Positions 51,464 through 63,243 of a stretch of DNA of 64,000 nt are shown here, one piece after another. Position 1 is the first letter of the stretch, and every line of letters starts with the position of its first letter. The notes under the pieces were generated by a model. It was given only the letters and a program-made list of their open reading frames with translations, searched no databases and was not told the origin of the DNA. The position numbers and the translations under genes are program-made. This DNA comes from Ramlibacter tataouinensis TTB310 (GTDB taxonomy: Bacteria; Pseudomonadota; Gammaproteobacteria; Burkholderiales; Burkholderiaceae_C), in assembly GCF_000215705.1 (NCBI RefSeq), contig NC_015677.1, forward strand, positions 632,001 to 696,000, read 5' to 3'.

Positions 51464-51937
51464 ATGGAGACGAGCCTGCGGGAAGAACTGGACGGATTGC
51501 TCAGCACCTACACAGCGTCCACGCCGGCGGCGCGCCTGCGCATCATCCGACGGCAGCTGGCGTGGGCCGCGTCCGAGCCCGGCACCTTGCGCCTGATCAC
51601 CACCGTCTCGGCGGTCGAGGCGCTGGCTCGTTCGCTGGTGGTGCATGCCTCCGGCCGGCCCTCGAACACCGCGCAGATGCGCTACCGCCAGTTCCGCCAC
51701 AGCGGGCCGGTCGAACTGGTGGAGGAGGTGCTGCGGCTGCGCGGCGCGGCGCCGGCGGCCCGCCACTTCCCGGGCGAGACCTGGCCGCTGTTCGAGCTGG
51801 CCAGCGACTGCCGCGACGCGGTCGTGCACGAATGCGCCCAGCTGGCACCGGACCGCACGGCGGCGGCGGTGCAGGCGGCGCAGGCCGTGTTCGAGGGCCT
51901 GATCGAGCTGGCCGGCCTGCCGCGCGCGGTCGTCTGA
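51464..51937 (+). CDS. Helical hypothetical protein
   Basis: A 157-aa, mostly helical, soluble protein (LREELDGLLSTYTASTPAAR, GPVELVEEVLRLRG, DCRDAVVHECAQLAP). I do not recognise the family. A later segment (FELASDCRDAVVHE) resembles HEPN-like or abortive-infection C-terminal patterns, but the RxxxxH motif is not present, so I do not assign it. The ATG at 51464 is well placed, and the gene converges with pagL. Confidence 0.6.
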   Translation: METSLREELDGLLSTYTASTPAARLRIIRRQLAWAASEPGTLRLITTVSAVEALARSLVVHASGRPSNTAQMRYRQFRHSGPVELVEEVLRLRGAAPAARHFPGETWPLFELASDCRDAVVHECAQLAPDRTAAAVQAAQAVFEGLIELAGLPRAVV

Positions 51938-51938
51938 C

Positions 51939-52544
51939 TCAGTCGAGCTGCCAGACCAGGCCGGTGTTCAGGCCCAGCACGTCGATGCCGGGGTTGGGAT
52001 CGGTCATGCCCAGGTTGGAGTGGTGGGTGAAGTACAGGCCGCCGGTCAGCGCCAGCCGGGGCGTGAACTGGCGCCGCACGCCCAGCTGGGTGAACCAGTT
52101 GAAGCTCAGGTCCTGCCCCTGGCCGCCGGCCACGCCCTTGGCGTTGACCCAGCCCAGGCCCCCGCCGATCTCGTAGAACAGCGCCGTGCGCCGGTCGGCC
52201 GCCCACAGCTCGAAGGTGGGCGCGGCCGCGAACGCGAGGTAGTAGTCCTCCGGCCCGCGCACGAAGTGCTCGGCGACCAGCGCCAGGCGGTGGCGCACGG
52301 CCAGGCGGGCGCCGCCTTCGCCCTGCCACAGGTCCAACATCGCCGGGCTGCGCCACACCGCCTGCAGCGGGACGATGCGGTAGTCCAGCGGGGAGTTGCG
52401 GCGCACCTTGTCCAGCCAGCCGGCTTCGATGCCGAACTCCCAATGCTCGGCCGGGTGCGCCTGGGCGTGCGCGACCGCGGTGGTGGTGGCTGACAGGGCG
52501 GCGGACAGCAGCAACGGGACGAGGAGCGGCGAAATTGGCTTCAT
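51939..52544 (-). CDS. pagL: Lipid A 3-O-deacylase PagL-like outer-membrane enzyme
   Basis: A 201-aa outer-membrane barrel with a Sec signal (ending AHAQA). The catalytic motif HxSNxG is visible in YFTHHSNLGM, giving the His-Ser pair of PagL. It ends in a barrel-like strand (LGLNTGLVWQLD). PagL removes the 3-position acyl chain of lipid A. The match of motif and length is good; activity is inferred. Confidence 0.85.
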   Translation of the reverse strand: MKPISPLLVPLLLSAALSATTTAVAHAQAHPAEHWEFGIEAGWLDKVRRNSPLDYRIVPLQAVWRSPAMLDLWQGEGGARLAVRHRLALVAEHFVRGPEDYYLAFAAAPTFELWAADRRTALFYEIGGGLGWVNAKGVAGGQGQDLSFNWFTQLGVRRQFTPRLALTGGLYFTHHSNLGMTDPNPGIDVLGLNTGLVWQLD

Positions 52545-52677
52545 GTGTCGGGGTGAGCAGCCAGCTCATCATAGGCAACGCGGCCGCGCGCCTGTCCTGC
52601 ACCCGTGGGCCGCGACCTACGCGGGGTCGCTCCCGAACCTGCTACTGGCGCCGGGGACGCTTCGGCAGAGTAGGCAC

Positions 52678-52914
52678 ATGGGACGATTTCGCAACCAGGA
52701 CTGGTGGACCCTTAAAAAGACCGCTTCTTACTACGTCATGCACATCTCGGTGGCCGCCGTGGTGGCCTACCTGATCACGCGCGACTGGCAGGCGGCCGTC
52801 GCCCTGAGCCTGATCGAGCCCAGCGTGCAGGCCGTGGCGTATTTCTTCCACGAGAAGGCCTGGCAGAAGCGGGAGGGCCGCGCGCAGGCCCAAGCAGCCG
52901 CGCCGCCGCCGTGA
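52678..52914 (+). CDS. DUF2061 small membrane protein
   Basis: A 78-aa protein of the DUF2061 family with two hydrophobic helices (YYVMHISVAAVVAYLIT and AVALSLIEPSVQAVAYFF) and the typical HEKAW near the C terminus. Function of the family is unknown. Confidence 0.82.
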   Translation: MGRFRNQDWWTLKKTASYYVMHISVAAVVAYLITRDWQAAVALSLIEPSVQAVAYFFHEKAWQKREGRAQAQAAAPPP

Positions 52915-53014
52915 AACGACTGGAAACAGGCTTCACCTGAGCTTCGCCGGGCGTTGTCGGCGGGTGCGCAGGCCGGCCGTTATAAATCGCACATCCATTC
53001 ACTTCCTGCCTGCC

Positions 53015-53824
53015 ATGAACGCTGACCTGACCCACCCGACCGCCCCGCAATCCTCCCTGCGTGCCGTGCCGCGTGCCGTGTGGGTGGCGCTGGGCGCCTT
53101 GTCCCTGGCGACGGCCGGGCTGACGGGCGCGCTGGTGATGCGGGCCATCGACGCGCCGGCCGCCGTGCCCCAGGTGGCCTCCGCGGTCGAAGCCCAGGCC
53201 GCGCCCGCGCCGGCCACTGCCGCCGCGGCAGTGTCGCAGTTCCAGCCCGCCGCCGTGCCGCAGGCGCCGGTCGCCGTCGCGCCGCAGCCGGTGGCCCAAG
53301 CCCCGGCCCCGGTCCGCGTGGCCAGGCCGGCCCCGGCCAGACCGGTCCAGGCCGCGCCTGCGCCCGTGGTGGCCCGGGCCCCGGCCCAGCCGGCCTGGAA
53401 TCCGCCTCTGGAAACCACCCGCGCGGCGGTGTGCGCCAGCTGCGGCACGGTCGAGACGGTACAGGCCGTGCGGGAGCAGGGCCAGGGCAGCGGCCTGGGC
53501 GCCGTCGGCGGCGCCGTGATCGGCGGCCTGCTGGGCAACCAGGTCGGCGGTGGCAACGGCCGCAAGGTGATGACCGTGGTCGGCGCGGCCGGCGGCGCCC
53601 TGGCCGGCCACCAGCTCGAAAAGCGGGTGCGCGGCACCTCCGCCTACGACGTGCAGGTGCGCATGGAAGACGGCAGCGTCCGCACCTACCGCCAGGCCGA
53701 ACCCATGGCGGTGGGCACGCGGGTGGTGGCCGAAGGCCAGGTACTGCGTGCGGCCCAGGGCCGTGCCGCGCCCGCGGCGCCGCGCCCCATCTACACCACG
53801 CAGTCGGTCGGCTACGGCGGCTAG
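53015..53824 (+). CDS. Glycine-zipper 2TM-domain envelope protein
   Basis: A 269-aa protein: an N-terminal membrane helix (WVALGALSLATAGLTGALVM), a long Ala/Pro/Val-rich disordered spacer (about 45-135), a CASCG motif, and a glycine-zipper 2TM domain (GLGAVGGAVIGGLLGNQVGG, VGAAGGALAGHQLEKRV) of the 17-kDa-antigen type. A C-terminal beta segment (YDVQVRMEDGSVRTYRQ) follows. Such proteins sit in the cell envelope. The stop overlaps the convergent AraC gene by 4 bp. Confidence 0.83.
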   Translation: MNADLTHPTAPQSSLRAVPRAVWVALGALSLATAGLTGALVMRAIDAPAAVPQVASAVEAQAAPAPATAAAAVSQFQPAAVPQAPVAVAPQPVAQAPAPVRVARPAPARPVQAAPAPVVARAPAQPAWNPPLETTRAAVCASCGTVETVQAVREQGQGSGLGAVGGAVIGGLLGNQVGGGNGRKVMTVVGAAGGALAGHQLEKRVRGTSAYDVQVRMEDGSVRTYRQAEPMAVGTRVVAEGQVLRAAQGRAAPAAPRPIYTTQSVGYGG

Positions 53825-54939
53825 GACCGGGACGCGGGCGGACGGGCGGACATGGCAACGCCCGCCGCGCCCGGGTCCCTCGCGCCCTCGCGAAAGCTCC
53901 CCGGCGTGACCCCCGTCCACTGCCGGAACGCGCGCGCGAAGCTCTTCTCGTTCCCGAACCCCACGGCCGCCGCCACCTGCTTGAGCGGCTGGCCGGTGCG
54001 CCAGAGCAGGTCCTGGGCGCGCTCCAGGCGCACCTGGTCCTTCAGCTGCTGCAGGCTGGCGCCTTCCTCCTTCAGTTGCCGGTGCAGGGTGCGGGACGAG
54101 ACGTGCAGCAGCCCGGCGATCGCCTCGGCGCTGTGGCTGCGGCCGGGATGCGCCGCCAGCGCCCGGCGCACCTGCGGCACCAGCAGCCGGTCGCGGCGGT
54201 AGGGCAGCACGGTGACCGGCAGCGCGCGCTGCAGCATCTGCGACAGCGCCTTCTCGTCCCGGCGCAGCGGCAGCGCCAGGTAGCGGGCGTCGAAGCGGAT
54301 GCCGCCCGGCGCCCCGGGCGCGAAGCGCACCGGCCCGCCCGGGAACATATGGCCATAGGCCTGCGCATGTGGCGGCGCGGCGAAGGGGAAGCTGGCCTCC
54401 AGCAGCGGGATGCGCGAGTCGACGTACCAGCAGGCCAGGCCGTGGATGTTGCGCAGCACGAAGGCGATGCTCAGCTCGCGCACCTCGGCCGGCAGCGGGC
54501 GGCGCTCTTCCAGGTGGACGGTGGCGCTGGCGCCCTGGAGGGCCAGCGACAGCCGGATGTCGTCCGCGATCAGGCCGTGGTGGCGGCACCAGCGCTTGAG
54601 GGCCACGCCCAGATCCGGCGCCGTGAGGGAGGCGCGGGCCAGCATGCCGTAGCTGCCCCAGGGCAGCCTGCGGCCGAAGGCGCCCAGGCCCTCGTCGTCC
54701 AGTTCCTGCATGGCGGCCACGGACAGCAGCTCCATCTGCCGCGCGGTCATGCGGCCCTCGGGTTGGCGCAGCTGCGCTGGCGTGATCTGTGCCAGCTCGA
54801 GCGCCGCGTCCGGGCTGCGGCCATGGCGCCGGTAGGCCGCGACGATGGCTCGGGCGAAGGCCATCGGCGTGACGGCGGTGGAGGGCGGGGCGGGGCGGCG
54901 CGGGAGACCTCGGGGCATCGCGGCAGTGTGCGTCCGCAT
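53821..54939 (-). CDS. AraC-family regulator with AraC-type (PF12625-like) sensor domain
   Basis: A 372-aa regulator. The long N-terminal domain (about 30-225) is the arabinose-binding-like type seen in OruR/ArgR/MmsR-related AraC proteins, and the C-terminal HTH pair is at about 265-345 ([41 protein letters not shown]). ATG 54939 and 54918 are both possible starts. It is divergent by 100 bp from the leucine-degradation cluster and is its probable regulator; typical liu operons instead use MerR-type LiuR, so this arrangement differs. Confidence 0.85.
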   Translation of the reverse strand: MRTHTAAMPRGLPRRPAPPSTAVTPMAFARAIVAAYRRHGRSPDAALELAQITPAQLRQPEGRMTARQMELLSVAAMQELDDEGLGAFGRRLPWGSYGMLARASLTAPDLGVALKRWCRHHGLIADDIRLSLALQGASATVHLEERRPLPAEVRELSIAFVLRNIHGLACWYVDSRIPLLEASFPFAAPPHAQAYGHMFPGGPVRFAPGAPGGIRFDARYLALPLRRDEKALSQMLQRALPVTVLPYRRDRLLVPQVRRALAAHPGRSHSAEAIAGLLHVSSRTLHRQLKEEGASLQQLKDQVRLERAQDLLWRTGQPLKQVAAAVGFGNEKSFARAFRQWTGVTPGSFREGARDPGAAGVAMSARPPASRS

Positions 54940-55039
54940 GGCAGGATTTGCAACCCGACCGGCGGCCGCGGCCACCGCTTCCATCCTCAAGCACGCGCTC
55001 TGGCGCTATCGTGTGCCCACACCACGACCCCGCGAAGAC

Positions 55040-56647
55040 ATGCCACCGCTGGAAACCCGACTCAACGCCCGCTCGGCCGACTTCCAGGCCAACGCCGCCG
55101 CCATGCGCGCCCTGGTGGAGGACCTGAACCAGCAGGTCGCCCGGGCCGCGGCCGGCGGCGGCGAGACCGCCCGCGCCCGCCACGCGGCGCGCGGCAAGCT
55201 GCTGCCGCGCGAGCGGGTCGCCAGCCTGCTGGACCCCGGCACGCCCTTCCTGGAGCTGGGGCCGCTGGCCGCGCACGGCATGTACAACGGCGACGCGCCC
55301 TGCGCCGGCGTCATCGTGGGCATCGGGCGGGTCAGCGGCGTCGACTGCATGATCGTCTGCAACGACGCCACGGTGAAGGGCGGCACCTACTACCCGATGA
55401 CGGTGAAGAAGCACCTGCGCGGGCAGGAGGTGGCGATGCAGAACCGCCTGCCCTGCATCTACCTGGTGGACTCGGGCGGCGCCAACCTGCCCAACCAGGA
55501 CGACGTGTTCCCCGACCGCGACCACTTCGGCCGCATCTTCTACAACCAGGCCAACCTGTCGGCCCAGGGCATCGCCCAGATCGCGGTGGTGATGGGCTCG
55601 TGCACCGCGGGCGGCGCCTACGTGCCGGCCATGAGCGACGAGACCATCATCGTCAAGAACCAGGGCACCATCTTCCTGGGCGGCCCGCCGCTGGTGAAGG
55701 CCGCCATCGGCGAGATCGTCTCGGCCGAGGACCTGGGCGGCGGCGACGTGCACACCCGGCTGTCGGGCGTGGCCGACCACCTGGCGCAGAACGACCTGCA
55801 CGCGCTGGCCCTGGCGCGCCAGGCGGTCGCCAGCCTGAACCGGACCCAGCGGCACGACCAGCAGCTGGTGCCGCCGCGCCCGCCCCGGTACGACGCGAAG
55901 GAGCTCTACGGCGTGGTGCCCACCGACGTGCGCAAGCCCTACGACGTGCGCGAGATCATCGCCCGCATCGTCGACGACTCGGAGCTGCACGAGTTCAAGG
56001 CCCGGTACGGAACCACCCTGGTCTGCGGCTTCGCCCACATCGAGGGCATGCCGGTGGGCATCGTCGCCAACAACGGCGTGCTGTTCTCCGAGTCGGCGCA
56101 GAAGGGCGCCCACTTCATCGAGCTGTGCTGCCAGCGCAAGGTGCCGCTGGTGTTCCTGCAGAACATCACCGGCTTCATGGTGGGCCGCAAGTACGAGAGC
56201 GAGGGCATTGCCCGCCACGGCGCCAAGATGGTGACGGCGGTGGCGACGGCCCAGGTGCCCAAGTTCACCGTGATCATCGGCGGCAGCTACGGCGCGGGCA
56301 ACTACGGCATGTGCGGCCGCGCCTACTCGCCGCGCTTCCTGTGGATGTGGCCGAACGCGCGCATCTGCGTGATGGGCGGCGAGCAGGCCGCCGGCGTGCT
56401 GGCCACCGTCAAGCGCGACGCCATCGAGGCCAAGGGCGGCCGCTGGAGCGCGGACGAGGAGGCGAAGTTCAAGCAGCCCATCCTGGACCAGTTCGCGCAC
56501 CAGTCGCATCCCTATTACTCCAGCGCCCGGCTGTGGGACGACGGCGTGATCGACCCGGCCGACACGCGCCGCGTGCTGGCCCTGGGGCTGGCGGCCTCGC
56601 TGAACGCGCCGATCGACGAGCCGAGGTTCGGCGTGTTCCGCATGTGA
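55040..56647 (+). CDS. mccB: Methylcrotonyl-CoA carboxylase beta subunit (carboxyltransferase)
   Basis: A 535-aa biotin-dependent carboxyltransferase. Family marks are [19 protein letters not shown] (CoA-binding side), [31 protein letters not shown] and [20 protein letters not shown]. The last motif is typical of methylcrotonyl/geranyl-CoA carboxylases. ATG 55040 is chosen because the family begins MPxLxT; the frame is open upstream. With the biotin subunit at 59287 it carboxylates 3-methylcrotonyl-CoA in leucine breakdown. Confidence 0.93.
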   Translation: MPPLETRLNARSADFQANAAAMRALVEDLNQQVARAAAGGGETARARHAARGKLLPRERVASLLDPGTPFLELGPLAAHGMYNGDAPCAGVIVGIGRVSGVDCMIVCNDATVKGGTYYPMTVKKHLRGQEVAMQNRLPCIYLVDSGGANLPNQDDVFPDRDHFGRIFYNQANLSAQGIAQIAVVMGSCTAGGAYVPAMSDETIIVKNQGTIFLGGPPLVKAAIGEIVSAEDLGGGDVHTRLSGVADHLAQNDLHALALARQAVASLNRTQRHDQQLVPPRPPRYDAKELYGVVPTDVRKPYDVREIIARIVDDSELHEFKARYGTTLVCGFAHIEGMPVGIVANNGVLFSESAQKGAHFIELCCQRKVPLVFLQNITGFMVGRKYESEGIARHGAKMVTAVATAQVPKFTVIIGGSYGAGNYGMCGRAYSPRFLWMWPNARICVMGGEQAAGVLATVKRDAIEAKGGRWSADEEAKFKQPILDQFAHQSHPYYSSARLWDDGVIDPADTRRVLALGLAASLNAPIDEPRFGVFRM

Positions 56648-56690
56648 CCCGGCGGCCACCCGCAACCGACGACAGGACAGGAGACAAGCC

Positions 56691-57839
56691 GTGCAAGAGA
56701 TGATCTACACCACGCCCGAGCACGAGGCGCTGCGCGAGCAGGTGGCGCGCTTCCTGGCGCGCGAGGTCGAGCCGCAGGCCGCGGCCTGGGAAGAGCAGGG
56801 CTTCGTGCCGCGCGAGGTGCTGCGCCGCATGGGTCAGGCCGGCCTGTTCGGCCTGATGTACGAGGAGCGCTATGGCGGCGCCGAGGCCGACGCCATGACC
56901 AACCTGGTGTTCGCCGAGGCCTTGTCGCAGAGCACCTTCGCCGGCTTCATCATCACGGTGCTGGTGCACACCGACATGGCCAGCCCGCACCTGCACCATG
57001 CCGGCAGCCCGGCGCAGAAGGACAAGTACCTGCGCAAGGTCGTCGGCGGCGAGCTCATCACCGCGGTGGGCATCACCGAGCCGGGCGCCGGCTCGGACGT
57101 GGCGGGCATCCGCACCGCCGCCAGGCGCGTCAGCGACGGCGATGGCGACCACTGGGTGCTCAATGGCACCAAGATGTTCATCACCAACGGCGTGATGGCC
57201 GACCTGTACTTCGTCGCCGCCAAGACCGGGCCGGGCAGGCGCGAGGTCTCGATGTTCATCGTCGAGAAGGGCACGCCGGGCTTTTCCGTGGGCCGCGCGC
57301 TCAAGAAGACCGGCTGGCTGAGCAGCGACACGGCCGAGCTGGTTTTCGACAACGTGCGCATCCCGGCCACCAACCTGCTGGGCGAGGAGGGCAAGGGCTT
57401 CTACTCGGTGATGAAGAACTTCCAGACCGAGCGCATCGCCCTGGGTGCCATGGCCGTCGGCCACTGCCAGCAGGCGCTCAAGCTGACGCTGGACTACGTG
57501 CGCCAGCGCCAGGCCTTCGGCGGGCCGCTGTGGGACCAGCAGACCATCCGCCAGCGCCTGGCCATGCTGGATGCCAAGACGCGGGCAGCGCGGCAGTTCA
57601 TGTACCACTGCGCCTGGCGCGTGACACAGGGGCACGACATCGTGCAGGATGTGTCCATGCTCAAGGCGCTGACCGGCGAGCTGGTGAACGAGGTGGTGCA
57701 GACCTGCCAGCAGTTCCACGGCGGCATGGGCTACATCCGCGAGACGGCGATCGAGCGGCTGTGGCGCGATGCCCGGGTGCTGGCCATCGGCGGCGGCGCC
57801 ACCGAGGTCATGCTGGAAGAGGTCGCCAAGCGCTACTGA
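56691..57839 (+). CDS. Acyl-CoA dehydrogenase, isovaleryl-CoA-type active site
   Basis: A 382-aa FAD flavoprotein that oxidises acyl-CoA and passes electrons to ETF. The usual medium-chain catalytic Glu is absent (the late motif reads AIGGGATEV rather than YEGT), but E247 in FQTERIAL lies where isovaleryl- and long-chain-type enzymes keep their base. Other marks are AVGITEPGAGSDV and QQFHGGMGYI. GTG 56691 has AGGAG upstream; ATG 56700 is an alternative. Context with mccA, mccB and hmgL makes isovaleryl-CoA the likely substrate. Confidence 0.88.
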   Translation: MQEMIYTTPEHEALREQVARFLAREVEPQAAAWEEQGFVPREVLRRMGQAGLFGLMYEERYGGAEADAMTNLVFAEALSQSTFAGFIITVLVHTDMASPHLHHAGSPAQKDKYLRKVVGGELITAVGITEPGAGSDVAGIRTAARRVSDGDGDHWVLNGTKMFITNGVMADLYFVAAKTGPGRREVSMFIVEKGTPGFSVGRALKKTGWLSSDTAELVFDNVRIPATNLLGEEGKGFYSVMKNFQTERIALGAMAVGHCQQALKLTLDYVRQRQAFGGPLWDQQTIRQRLAMLDAKTRAARQFMYHCAWRVTQGHDIVQDVSMLKALTGELVNEVVQTCQQFHGGMGYIRETAIERLWRDARVLAIGGGATEVMLEEVAKRY

Positions 57840-57856
57840 GCCAAGGGAGAACGAAC

Positions 57857-58642
57857 ATGAAACACCTGCTGCTGCAGTTCGCAGCCGGCGTGGCCACCGT
57901 CACGCTCAACCGGCCCGAGGTGCGCAATGCCTTCAACGACGAGGTCATCGCCGAGATGATGGCGGTGTTCCACGAACTGGGCCAGCGGACGGAGGTGCGC
58001 TGCGTGGTGCTGGCCGCCAACGGCCCGGCCTTCTGCGCCGGCGCCGACCTGAACTGGATGAAGCGCATGGCCGGCTACACCCGCGACGAGAACATCGCCG
58101 ACGCGACGGCGCTGGCGCGCATGCTGGAGATCGTCTTCCGCTGCCCCAAGCCCACCATCGCCAGGGTGCAGGGCGACGTGTACGCCGGCGGATGCGGCCT
58201 GGTGGCCGCCTGCGACATCGCGGTGTCGGTGGACACGGCCCAGTACTGCCTGTCCGAGACCCGGCTCGGCCTGATCCCGGCGACCATCAGCCCCTACGTG
58301 ATCCGCGCCATGGGCGCTCGGGCGGCGCACCGCTGGTTCCTCACGGCCGAGCGCTTCGGCGCCGCCGAGGCCCACCGCATCGGCTTGGTCCACGAGGTGG
58401 TGACCGCCGACCAGCTCGACGGCAAGGTGGCGGAGGTTGCGCAGGCCTTGGTGCAGGCCGGCCCGGCGGCGGTCACGGCCTGCAAGCAGCTGGTGCACGA
58501 CGTGGCCGGGCACGACATCACCGCGCCCCTGATCCAGCGCACCGTGGAGGGCATCGCCGACATCCGGGTGAGCGAGGAAGGCCGCGAAGGCATCCGCTCC
58601 TTCCTGGAAAAACGAAAGCCGGCCTGGATGTTGCCAAGCTGA
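57857..58642 (+). CDS. Methylglutaconyl-CoA hydratase (enoyl-CoA hydratase family)
   Basis: A 261-aa crotonase-fold enzyme. It has VTLNRPEVRNAFND, the oxyanion segments FCAGADLNWMKRM and VYAGGCGLVAACDIA, and the catalytic Glu in LSETRLGLIP. Its place between the acyl-CoA dehydrogenase and the carboxylase points to 3-methylglutaconyl-CoA hydration (LiuC role). It follows the dehydrogenase by 17 bp. Confidence 0.88.
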   Translation: MKHLLLQFAAGVATVTLNRPEVRNAFNDEVIAEMMAVFHELGQRTEVRCVVLAANGPAFCAGADLNWMKRMAGYTRDENIADATALARMLEIVFRCPKPTIARVQGDVYAGGCGLVAACDIAVSVDTAQYCLSETRLGLIPATISPYVIRAMGARAAHRWFLTAERFGAAEAHRIGLVHEVVTADQLDGKVAEVAQALVQAGPAAVTACKQLVHDVAGHDITAPLIQRTVEGIADIRVSEEGREGIRSFLEKRKPAWMLPS

Positions 58643-58647
58643 TCTTC

Positions 58648-59286
58648 ATGGACAACCTGCCCGCCTACGCCGACACCCCCCAACTCCTGGCCCTGGCCGC
58701 CGCGCTCGGCTGGGCCAGCGGGGTGCGGCTGTACGCGGCGGTGTTCATGGCCGGCGCCGCCGGCTACCTGGGCTGGCTGGATTTGCCGCAAGGTTTGCAG
58801 GTCCTGCAGCATCCGGGGGTGCTGGGCACCAGCGCCTTCATGCTGTTCGTGGAGTTCTTCGCCGACAAGGTGCCGCTGGTCGATTCGCTCTGGGACACGG
58901 CCCACACGCTGATCCGCATCCCGGCCGGCGCCGCGCTGGCCGCGGGCGCGCTGGGCGCCGACGGCAGCGCCATGGGCTGGGTCGGCGCGCTGCTGGGCGG
59001 CAGCCTGGCGGCCACCAGCCACACCGCCAAGCTGACCACGCGGGCGGCGGTCAACACCTCGCCCGAGCCGTTCTCCAACATCGGCGTGTCGCTGCTGGAG
59101 GACGGCCTGGTCGTCTTCATGCTGTGGCTGGCGGCCACCCATCCGCTGATCTTCGGCGTCGTGCTGGCCTTCACCGTGGTGCTGGCCGTCGTGCTGATGG
59201 TCGTGCTGTTCAAGTTCCTGCGCGCGGTGGCGCGCAACGTCTCCGAGTTCTTCGCGGGCAGCCGCTCGCCCACCCAAGGAAGCTGA
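58648..59286 (+). CDS. DUF4126 membrane protein
   Basis: A 212-aa protein with about five hydrophobic helices and the DUF4126 marks GWASGVRLYAAVF, FVEFFADKVPLVDSLWDT and THTAKLTTRAAVN-like HTAKLTTRAAVNTSPEPFSN. It lies 5 bp after the hydratase and directly before the biotin carboxylase, so it is transcribed with the pathway genes. No pathway function is known; a transport role is only a guess. Confidence 0.85.
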   Translation: MDNLPAYADTPQLLALAAALGWASGVRLYAAVFMAGAAGYLGWLDLPQGLQVLQHPGVLGTSAFMLFVEFFADKVPLVDSLWDTAHTLIRIPAGAALAAGALGADGSAMGWVGALLGGSLAATSHTAKLTTRAAVNTSPEPFSNIGVSLLEDGLVVFMLWLAATHPLIFGVVLAFTVVLAVVLMVVLFKFLRAVARNVSEFFAGSRSPTQGS

Positions 59287-61317
<2,031 letters not shown>

Positions 61318-61344
61318 ACTGCCCGAGGACGCCAAAATAGCGGG

Positions 61345-62265
61345 ATGCGCATCGCCTTCTGCTGCACCGATACCAAGCCCGAGCCCTGGCTCTCCGGCCT
61401 GCGCGCCGCGCTGCCGGAGGCCGAAGTCCGGCTGTGGGAACCCGGCGCGCCCCAGGCCGACCACGCCGTGGTCTGGGCGCCGCCCCAGCAGTTCCTGGAC
61501 GAGCAGGCCGGGCTCAAGGGCATCTTCAACATCGGCGCCGGCGTGGACGCGCTGATGAAGCTGCGGCTGCCGCCGCTCGCCCGGGTGGTGCGGCTCGACG
61601 ATGCCGGCATGTCGGTGCAGATGGCCGAGTACGTCTGCCATGCGCTGATCCGCCACTTCCGCGAGTTCGACGGCTACGAGCGCGACGTGGCCCAGGGCAA
61701 GTGGTCCTACCGCAAACCCCGTTCACGCGGCGAGTTCCCGGTGGGCGTGATGGGCCTGGGCGTGCTGGGCGAGCGGGTGGCCCGCGCCGTGGCGCAGTTC
61801 GACTTCCCGGTGCTGGGCTGGAGCCGCACGGCCAGGCGCGTGCCGGGCGTGCAGACCTTCGCCGGCGCGGACCAGTTCGACGCCTTCCTGGTGCGCACCC
61901 GCGTGCTGGTGTGCCTGCTGCCGCTGACGCCGGACACCGAAGGCATCCTGAACCGACACCACCTGGCCAAGCTGCAGCCGGGCGGATACCTCATCAACGT
62001 CGCGCGCGGCGCGCACCTGGTGGACGAGGACCTGCTGACCCTGCTGGACAACGGCCACCTGGCCGGCGCCACGCTGGATGTGTTCCGCACCGAGCCGCTG
62101 CCGGCGCAGCATCCGTTCTGGAAACATCCCAAGCTCACGGTCACGCCCCACACCTCGGCACGCACGCTGCGCGACGAGAGCATCGCCCAGATCGCCGGCA
62201 AGATCCGCGCGCTGGAGCGCGGCGAGCCCATCGCCGGCGTGGTCGATCCGGACCGTGGATACTAG
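61345..62265 (+). CDS. ghrA: Glyoxylate/hydroxypyruvate reductase A-like D-2-hydroxyacid dehydrogenase
   Basis: A 306-aa NAD(P)-dependent enzyme of the D-isomer-specific 2-hydroxyacid dehydrogenase family. The nucleotide-binding loop is VGVMGLGVLGERVA, and catalytic Arg and His are seen in NVARGAHLVDEDLL and TPHTSARTLRD. The closest family appears to be GhrA. It is 27 bp after mccA, but its reaction has no obvious place in leucine degradation. Confidence 0.88.
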   Translation: MRIAFCCTDTKPEPWLSGLRAALPEAEVRLWEPGAPQADHAVVWAPPQQFLDEQAGLKGIFNIGAGVDALMKLRLPPLARVVRLDDAGMSVQMAEYVCHALIRHFREFDGYERDVAQGKWSYRKPRSRGEFPVGVMGLGVLGERVARAVAQFDFPVLGWSRTARRVPGVQTFAGADQFDAFLVRTRVLVCLLPLTPDTEGILNRHHLAKLQPGGYLINVARGAHLVDEDLLTLLDNGHLAGATLDVFRTEPLPAQHPFWKHPKLTVTPHTSARTLRDESIAQIAGKIRALERGEPIAGVVDPDRGY

Positions 62266-62298
62266 CCCTCATCCCCACCCTCTCCCGGCGGGAGAGGG
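62266..62298 (-). repeat. 33-bp palindromic repeat, intergenic copy
   Basis: It lies immediately after the ghrA stop and before hmgL, in the opposite orientation to the copy in mccA. The hairpin stem is CTCTCCCG with CGGGAGAG. It ends about 12 bases before the hmgL start, so it may also affect translation or mRNA stability there. Confidence 0.85.
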
Positions 62299-62310
62299 AG
62301 AAAGCCAACC

Positions 62311-63231
62311 ATGAAACTCCCCAGCAAAGTCAAGCTCGTGGACGTCGGACCGCGCGACGGCCTTCAGAACGAGAAGCAGCCGGTGCCGGCCGAGGTCAAG
62401 ATCGGCCTGGTGCACCGCCTGCAGGACGCCGGCCTGACCGAGATCGAGGTCACCAGCTTCGTCAGCCCCAAGTGGGTGCCGCAGATGGCCGACAACGCCC
62501 AGGTGATGGCCGGCATCCGCCGCAAGCCCGGCGTGCGCTACTCGGTGCTGACGCCCAACCTGAAGGGATTGGAGGCGGCGGTGGCGGCGCCGCGCGAGTT
62601 CTGGCCCGACGAGATCGTGGTGTTCGGCGCGGCCAGCGAGGCCTTCAGCCAGAAGAACATCAACTGCTCCATCGCTGAGAGCATCGAGCGCTTCGCCCCG
62701 GTGGTCGAGGCGGCCAAGGCCAGGGGTATCCAGGTGCGCGGCGCCATCTCCACCGCCGTCGGCTGCCCCTACGAGGGCGAGGTGCCGCCCGAGCGGGTGG
62801 AGCTGGTGGCCCGGCTGATGAAGCAGATCGGCGTGCAGCACGTGGGCGTGGCCGACACCATCGGCGTGGGCACGCCGGTGAAGGTGCAGCGCGCCCTGGA
62901 AGCGGCGCTGCGGCACTACGGCATCGACGAGGTGTCGGGACACTTCCACGACACCTACGGCCAGGCGCTGGGCAACACCCTGGCTTCGCTGGAGATGGGC
63001 GTGTGGCAGTTCGACACCTCGTCGGCCGGCCTGGGCGGCTGCCCCTACGCCAAGGGCGCCACCGGCAACGTGGCCACGGAGGACGTGGTCTACATGCTGC
63101 ACGGCATGGGGGTGGACACCGGCATCGACCTGGACAAGCTGATCGACGCCGGCGCCTATATCAGCGAGCAGCTGGGCCGCAAGCCGAATTCGCGCGCCTC
63201 CACCGCCATCCTGAACAAGCGGATGGCCTGA
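62311..63231 (+). CDS. hmgL: Hydroxymethylglutaryl-CoA lyase
   Basis: A 306-aa TIM-barrel lyase that splits HMG-CoA into acetyl-CoA and acetoacetate, the last step of leucine breakdown. Marks are VDVGPRDGLQNEK (metal and catalytic Arg), EVTSFVSPKWVPQMAD, the GHFHDTYGQAL metal histidines and the catalytic Cys in GLGGCPYAKGATGN. ATG 62311 is just downstream of the palindromic repeat. No acetoacetyl-CoA transferase lies inside the window. Confidence 0.94.
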   Translation: MKLPSKVKLVDVGPRDGLQNEKQPVPAEVKIGLVHRLQDAGLTEIEVTSFVSPKWVPQMADNAQVMAGIRRKPGVRYSVLTPNLKGLEAAVAAPREFWPDEIVVFGAASEAFSQKNINCSIAESIERFAPVVEAAKARGIQVRGAISTAVGCPYEGEVPPERVELVARLMKQIGVQHVGVADTIGVGTPVKVQRALEAALRHYGIDEVSGHFHDTYGQALGNTLASLEMGVWQFDTSSAGLGGCPYAKGATGNVATEDVVYMLHGMGVDTGIDLDKLIDAGAYISEQLGRKPNSRASTAILNKRMA

Positions 63232-63243
63232 TGAGGCATTGCC

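Noticed and set aside
51464..51937. HEPN-type toxin
   Set aside because: The required RxxxxH catalytic motif is not found and there is no partner antitoxin gene.
52775..56665. A 1296-codon open frame on the minus strand antisense to mccB and the glycine-zipper gene
   Set aside because: Low-complexity His/Arg/Gly/Ala translation with no domain, fully antisense to well-recognised genes. It is an effect of high GC content at third codon positions.
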